From NCBI RefSeq assembly GCF_023278565.1, contig NC_064677.1, positions 6,634,001-6,698,000 on the forward strand: a stretch of DNA of 64,000 nt, written 5' to 3'. The notes beneath the pieces are model-generated. The model saw nothing but the letters and a program-made list of their open reading frames with translations, was not told where the DNA came from and ran no database searches. This document shows, in pieces, positions 58,860 to 64,000 of the stretch. How positions within the stretch are numbered: the first letter of the stretch is position 1; every line of letters begins with the position of its first letter. Both the position numbers and the translations under genes were made by a program. Origin of the DNA: Colletotrichum lupini (lineage: Eukaryota > Ascomycota > Sordariomycetes > Glomerellales > Glomerellaceae).

Positions 58860-61800
58860 TATTATTAAAAGGCTAGTAGAAGTTAATATAGATATATGCT
58901 CTAAGATAGATATTATTAGTACTAGGCTCGTAACTTACTTAGGGTTAACCCCGGCTATTACTATAGCTCCCTTATTAAGGGACTTCTAAGGTAAAGCCGT
59001 AGGCTAGGGGAAAGCCTATTAGTTAACGCTCTTTTTTATTAACTATTATGGGTAGCTAAGGAAGATTTAGCGACTGTTTGCCGTAGTTAATAGGGATAAA
59101 AGAATAGTAGACCTTTTATTATTACAACTATCGATAGGCTAGGAGGGTATTCGTATTAATATAGTAACGAATATATAGTCGTACGAGCCTATTTCGGTTA
59201 CCGAACTAGAGGCGATAGCTCGCGATATTATTAAGAATTGCGAGAGGGCGTATATATTATATATTACTACTATAAGAAGTATTGCGGGGGTAACGGAGAC
59301 TAAACTACGAGGAGGTCTATTACTAAAACTTTAATTAGAGGTAGAGACGTTTAACGAGTAGTTAGTAAAGGGACCGTAGTTATGTAGCGGGGTAAAATAT
59401 TTTATCAACCTAGTTCTAAGTACTAAATTACCGTATAGTCCTATTTATCTATTAAGCGAGAAATAACTCGATGAGCTTCGCGCGTATATTACTAAGAACT
59501 TAGCAAACGGTTATATTATACTTTTAGTTAGTAAGGCTAGGGTACCGATCTTTTTTATATTAAAGAAGGACGGTACGCTACGCCTCTATATAAACTACCG
59601 CGGGCTAAATAGGGTAACTATAAAGAATCGATACTTATTACTACTTATTAGCGAGTTCTTAGATAGGCTTCGCGGAGCGAAATAGATCTTAAAGATAGAT
59701 ATTAGGGATGCTTATTACCGTATCCGAATTAAAAAGGAAGACCGATAGAAAATAGCGTTCCGGAGCTAATACGGTTATTTTGAGTATACTATTATGCTTT
59801 TTAAGCTAACGAACGTACCCGCGACGTTCTAGGTATATATTTACTAAGCGCTCGCCGACTTACTAAATACTTACTATATAGTATATATAAACGATTTAAT
59901 AATCTATTTAATAATAAAGGAGTAGTATACGGAGAATATTAAGAAGGTCCTCTAACGTTTGCGTTTATACGGGCTTTTTACTAAACTATTAAAGTACTCG
60001 TTTTATTAAAAAAGGGTCGAGTTCTTAGGTTATGTTATTATATTAGAAGGAATCGAGATTAACTTATTACGAGTGCGAACGATCGCCGACTAGAAGGCGC
60101 TAGAGTTTATTAGGGATATCTAAGTATTCTTAGGGTTTTATAACTTCTATTAGAAGTTTATTACTAAATACTTAGGCATCGTTATACTAATAATAGTATT
60201 ACTAAAAATAAAAAAGGGGTAGATAAGGGACTTCTAGTAAACTAAGGAAGTAAACGAGGCGTTTAATTAGCTAAAAGTCGCTTTTACCTTAGTAACCGTA
60301 CTTATGTATTAAAACTTATAACGTATTATATAGGTAGAAACCGACGCTTTAGTTAAAGCTATTATAATAATCTTATTATAGTAAGCTAATAGAGAATAGC
60401 GACTTGTTACTTATTAGTTACGGAAGCTTATAGATACGGAGTAGCGATGGGCTACGGGCTAATAAGAACTGCTCGCTATAGTAAAAAAGCTAGAGTACTA
60501 GGCTTACTATTTTTAGGGCCTTTTATAAAAGTTTATAGTCCTAACGGATTACTAAGTACTTAAGGGAGTAATCGGTATACTAGCGCGGGACCTTTAGGGA
60601 AGGCTCGCGAGGTAGGTATATAAACTATTAGTATTTAACTTTAATTTAGAATACTAGCTAGGGAAAACGAACCTAGCGGACGGTCTATTTAAAAAGCTAG
60701 ACTATATAGAAGGGGAAGTGCTTTATAAAGACGTCCTCTTTATACTAGCTTAGAAGTTACGTTTTATTAGCGAACTACTACCTAACGTTTAGCAAAGGAT
60801 AATTAGCTTAAAAAATAAAATAATATTACTAAGGTATACGTTTAAGTAGTTAAGGCCTCCCTTTGCGATCCTAGTTAGATATTAGCTAGCTCTAGGGACG
60901 GGGAATCCTCTCCCCTATATTAGTAGCGTGTTATAGGGCGTATTAATAAAATAGTAATAGTTACTACCGTAACGACTCGAGGTAAGAAAGTAAGAGAGTT
61001 ATTAGCGAACGCTTATTAACAATTCGGTAAGGATAAAGAGGAGTCGAATAGAGCTAGGGTTATTATACTAGAATAGTATATCCTACGCCCTATTATAAAA
61101 GAGCTTATAAGGGGCGAAACGGTATTCGCTTTTTATCTCTCGCTAAAGATTAAGGAGCTCGTTAGAGGACTATAGGCTAAAGACGAGTTTTATATATTAT
61201 AATTAGTAAAAGTTCGCGCTACGGCTAGCGAGCTAAGAGTATATTTACTTAACGAATAGGGTATACTATTTTTTAAAAAAAGACTTATTATTTTTTAAGT
61301 AGAGTCTCTTTAGATAGAGATCCTTTATTAATATTACGACGATTATAGGGTAGGTTATATAGGAGCTATAAAAACTCTTAAGCTAATCTAGAGGAAGTTC
61401 TATTAAGAAAATATTTAACGAGATATTTAGGAATATATTAAGAACTATAAGTATTATTTAGGAGTTATGACCCTAAGATATAAGCCGTACGGGTAGCTAT
61501 AGTTATTATTACTATTTTTATACTTATTTTAGGAAATATCTATAGATTTTATTACGGGGCTATTACTAAGCGCTCGTAGTAACGGCGCAGAGTATAATAA
61601 TATTATAATTATTATCTATTATATAATAAAGTTCGCGAAGTTCTTATTTACTATTAAGATACTTAACGTAGTATAAATAGTAAGTATTTTATATTAAGAG
61701 GTCGAATATAAGTTCGGTATACCTAAAGGTATTATTATAGATAGAGATAAGCTTTTTATAAGCGCATTTTAGGAAGAGTTTACTAAGGAACGGGCGATGC

Positions 61801-62580
61801 GTTACTAACTATCTACTGCGTACTACTTATAAATAGACGGCTAAACGGAGCGAACTTATTAAATATTAAAAAAGTATCTAAGGATTTATACCGAGGGCTC
61901 GCTAAATAGGTAAGTAGCGTAGCTAGAAGAGGCCGAGTTTATATATAATAATAGTTAATATTTTATTATAAAAGTATCCCCGTATATAGTACTATACGGC
62001 TACTACCCTAAGTACGTTAAATATATACCTAATTATAAGGCTATAGTCTAGGGGGTTTAGGAAAGGGTTTAAAAAATTAGGGAGATTAAGGCCTAGGCTA
62101 CGCGAGCGTAGGCATAAGCCTTTAAAAGCTAAGTAGCTTATTATAATAGAAAATATACCCTAAAGGAGTTTAATTACGGAGAGGTCGTCGGCCTATTAAC
62201 AAAGAATATACGATTTAAAAATAATAAACTAGCGCCGAGATATATTAAAGTAGCGATAGCTAAAAGGGTAGGGAAATAGGCTTACTAAGTATATTTATTA
62301 GAGTAGTATTAGAGAATATATAATATTTTCTTAGTTTCCTAGCTTAAGCTATAGGGAAATTACTAAACGGTCGGCGACTAAATAGCGAATCTCCCGGAGT
62401 TAGAGGATAAGTAAGACGTTTAGGAAGTTAAAGAAATCGTTACGATATAAAGCGAGGGAGGAAACTTATAATATTTTATTAAATAGGCTAGGTAGCTTAC
62501 TAAATATAATACGTAAGAGCTTATTAAGTATTTTAAAAAAGTAGTAGAAGTAGTTAATAGATTCGAACGCTATAAGAAAA
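58860..62580 (+). pseudogene. Gypsy Pol remnant: protease, RT, RNase H, integrase, chromodomain
   Basis: A degenerate aspartic-protease region lies near 58880-59200 (TRLVTYLGLTPA). The reverse transcriptase at about 59540-60190 shows LRLYINYRGLNRVTIKNRY, KIDIRDAYYRIRI, YGYFEYTIMLFKLTNVPATF and a YIND active-site box. RNase H is at about 60310-60720 (VETDALVKAI, then TNLADGLFKKLDY). Integrase is at about 60950-62300 (SIDFITGLLLSARS; PKGIIIDRDKLFISAF; STAYY). The chromodomain at about 62424-62575 retains VKEIVT and VVNRFER, but its aromatic-cage Trp codons are stops. All parts are riddled with RIP-type nonsense changes. Confidence 0.85.
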
Positions 62581-62949
62581 GGGTATATATAAAATGGGAT
62601 AATAAACGTTAAGTTCGCGGCGAAAGGTTACTAAAAATAAGTTAATTAATAATATACTATAGAACCCTTTTTATCTAGCCTAGCGTAATTTTTAAAAAAA
62701 AGATATAGTATTATAACCCTCGGCGATACGTTACTAAGAGATTGCTAAGATTTAGTTACGTAGGGGGAGTAACTTACGTAATACTAGCGGTAGTAGTAGC
62801 GGCTCTAGTATATATTTCTAAAGCTTAATAATTAGTAATAGTAGTCCGCTCGGTAGGTAAGAAGTAGGGAGGCTTTATGCGCGTACTTAGCTAACTACTT
62901 AGAGTAAGGCCGTTAACTTTATTAATATTATAATAAATAAGAGGGAGGC

Positions 62950-64000
62950 GGTTAAAGTTACGCAAAGTATTATATATATTAGTAATAATAGTTCGTAGAG
63001 CGTTCGCTACTTAGTTATTATTAGAGGCTATAATAAGAGGTATAACGGGAGCTATAATAAGAGGTATAACGGGAGCTATAATAGGAGGTATAACGGGAGC
63101 TATAATAGGAGGCGGAGTAGGAGGCGAAATAGGGGCCGTAACGCTATTATTATTAGCGACGGGTCGGGGACGGGGGACGTTATTTAAAGCGACGCTCTCG
63201 TAGTTTTAATTGAGCTAAGGGACCTTAGTAATATTAATATTCGTAAGGAACTTAGTAACGTCGAACTATTTATTATAACCCGTAGCTTTAACCTTAGTAT
63301 AAGTAATAGCCTCGTTAAGCCGTTATAGAGCCTTTACTTAGAATAGGAGGAGCATAATACTAGCTTTATTAAGATCTAGAGTAATACGACTAAGGGCTAG
63401 GGTACCCTTATTTATACTAAAGAGAGCGTTATAAGTAGGGGTTAGTAAGTTATTAACGTTAAGGTAGTAGCGCTTATTACGACGCTAAGAAAAAGAATTC
63501 TCTAAGTCGCTACCGAGCTTTTTAAATTTAGTATCCTCGCGCTAGGACTTATTAAACTTAAACCTAAAGTCGTCCCGCTCGTTATTATTATTAAGAATAT
63601 AGTTAGTAATAAGAGTACGTTTCTTAATAAGAGTCCGAGTCTCGGGACCGCGGGAAATAGGGGTAGTACTATATATAGTAATAGTATAAGTAAGTACTTT
63701 ATTTATTAAAAACTTAGCGACGCGTTTATAAAAAGTAGAGAAAGTAGGAAACTCCTAAATACGCGTAATAGTAACGCCCTTAAGAGTCTCTTTATAGTAC
63801 TAAGCTAAAGTGTCGAGGTTATTTTATAGAGCAGTCGTACGGTTATTATTACGAAAGTAAGCTAGTTAGAGATAACTAAGGCGAGAAATAATCTTAGTTT
63901 TATTATTAATATTAAAAATACTAGCTTAAGAAGAGAAATCTAAGTTAATAAGAAGAAAATTCGCTAAACGATTATTAATAACTTATTATAATTAAGATTA
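62950..64000 (-). pseudogene. RIP-degraded minus-strand ORF of an unidentified element (partial)
   Basis: Reading the minus strand from the window edge gives a long frame with few stops. It has Lys/Arg-rich stretches (TRTLIKKRTLITNYILNNNN; SRITLDLNKASIMLL), then a C-terminal Pro-rich part (APISPPTPPP) and an 8-residue repeat APVIPPII or APVIPLII. This organisation resembles a transposon structural protein such as a Gag-like or LINE ORF1 product, but I recognise no domain. The N-terminus lies outside the window. Confidence 0.4.
63030..63101. repeat. 24-bp tandem repeat (three units)
   Basis: Three head-to-tail 24-bp units with at most one difference between them (63030-63053, 63054-63077, 63078-63101). 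On the minus strand each unit encodes eight residues of a Pro/Ile/Val repeat. Confidence 0.92.

Larger units (their letters stand above)
57480..62780 (+). mobile_element. RIP-destroyed Ty3/Gypsy retrotransposon with chromodomain (chromovirus type)
   Basis: Gag, protease, reverse transcriptase, RNase H, integrase and chromodomain remnants follow in that order on the plus strand, which is the Ty3/Gypsy order. A purine-rich GGGGGAG at about 62762-62769 after the pol region could be the polypurine tract, but I could not pair any long terminal repeats. Stops are almost all TAG or TAA at expected Trp or Gln positions. The element is a fungal genomic retrotransposon remnant and is not functional. 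Confidence 0.85.

Noticed and set aside
31123..64000. Giant Starship-type mobile element carrying flbC as cargo
   Set aside because: No tyrosine-recombinase captain gene was found. The AT-rich blocks are individually explained by MULE and Gypsy elements.

Overview
The window looks like nuclear DNA of a filamentous ascomycete, probably a Sordariomycete. Genes carry short introns (51-123 bp) with GTRNGT donors and CTAAC/CTGAC-like branch sites. Several proteins belong to typical Pezizomycotina families, and repeats bear the signature of repeat-induced point mutation (RIP). I cannot fix the genus; a plant-associated group such as Glomerellales is possible but only a guess.

Layout. 1-21.2 kb is ordinary gene space. 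It holds a mitochondrial membrane protein (-), a membrane-anchored tRNA threonylcarbamoyladenosine dehydratase (+), a tRNA-derived SINE-like repeat (-) beside a wrecked sugar-1,4-lactone oxidase pseudogene (+), a 12-exon ABCC/MRP-type transporter (+), a CNL1/BLOC-1-like small coiled-coil protein (-) and a secreted CE2-like SGNH esterase (+). From 21.2 to 52.5 kb the only intact gene I can support is a C2H2 transcription factor of the FlbC conidiation-regulator type at 35 kb (-). It sits between long GC-normal stretches without recognisable coding sequence.

Three copies of one Mutator-like (MULE) DNA transposon lie at 31.1-34.0, 45.6-48.5 and 52.5-55.05 kb. The first two are complete, have matching terminal inverted repeats and 8-bp target duplications, and face each other as an inverted pair around the flbC locus. 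The third runs into a second, different MULE (about 55.05-57.45 kb, -). This is followed by a RIP-destroyed Ty3/Gypsy chromovirus (about 57.5-62.8 kb, +) and then by a further degraded minus-strand ORF with a proline-rich tandem repeat reaching the window end.

In the AT-rich blocks CpA and TpG are nearly absent while CpG remains, which is RIP. It has turned Trp and Gln codons into stops and all four zinc-knuckle ligands of the Gypsy Gag into Tyr. No operon-like pathway links the intact genes. The main story is an isolated developmental regulator bracketed by RIP-silenced transposons, next to a nested transposon graveyard. I saw no convincing new enzymatic or defence system.
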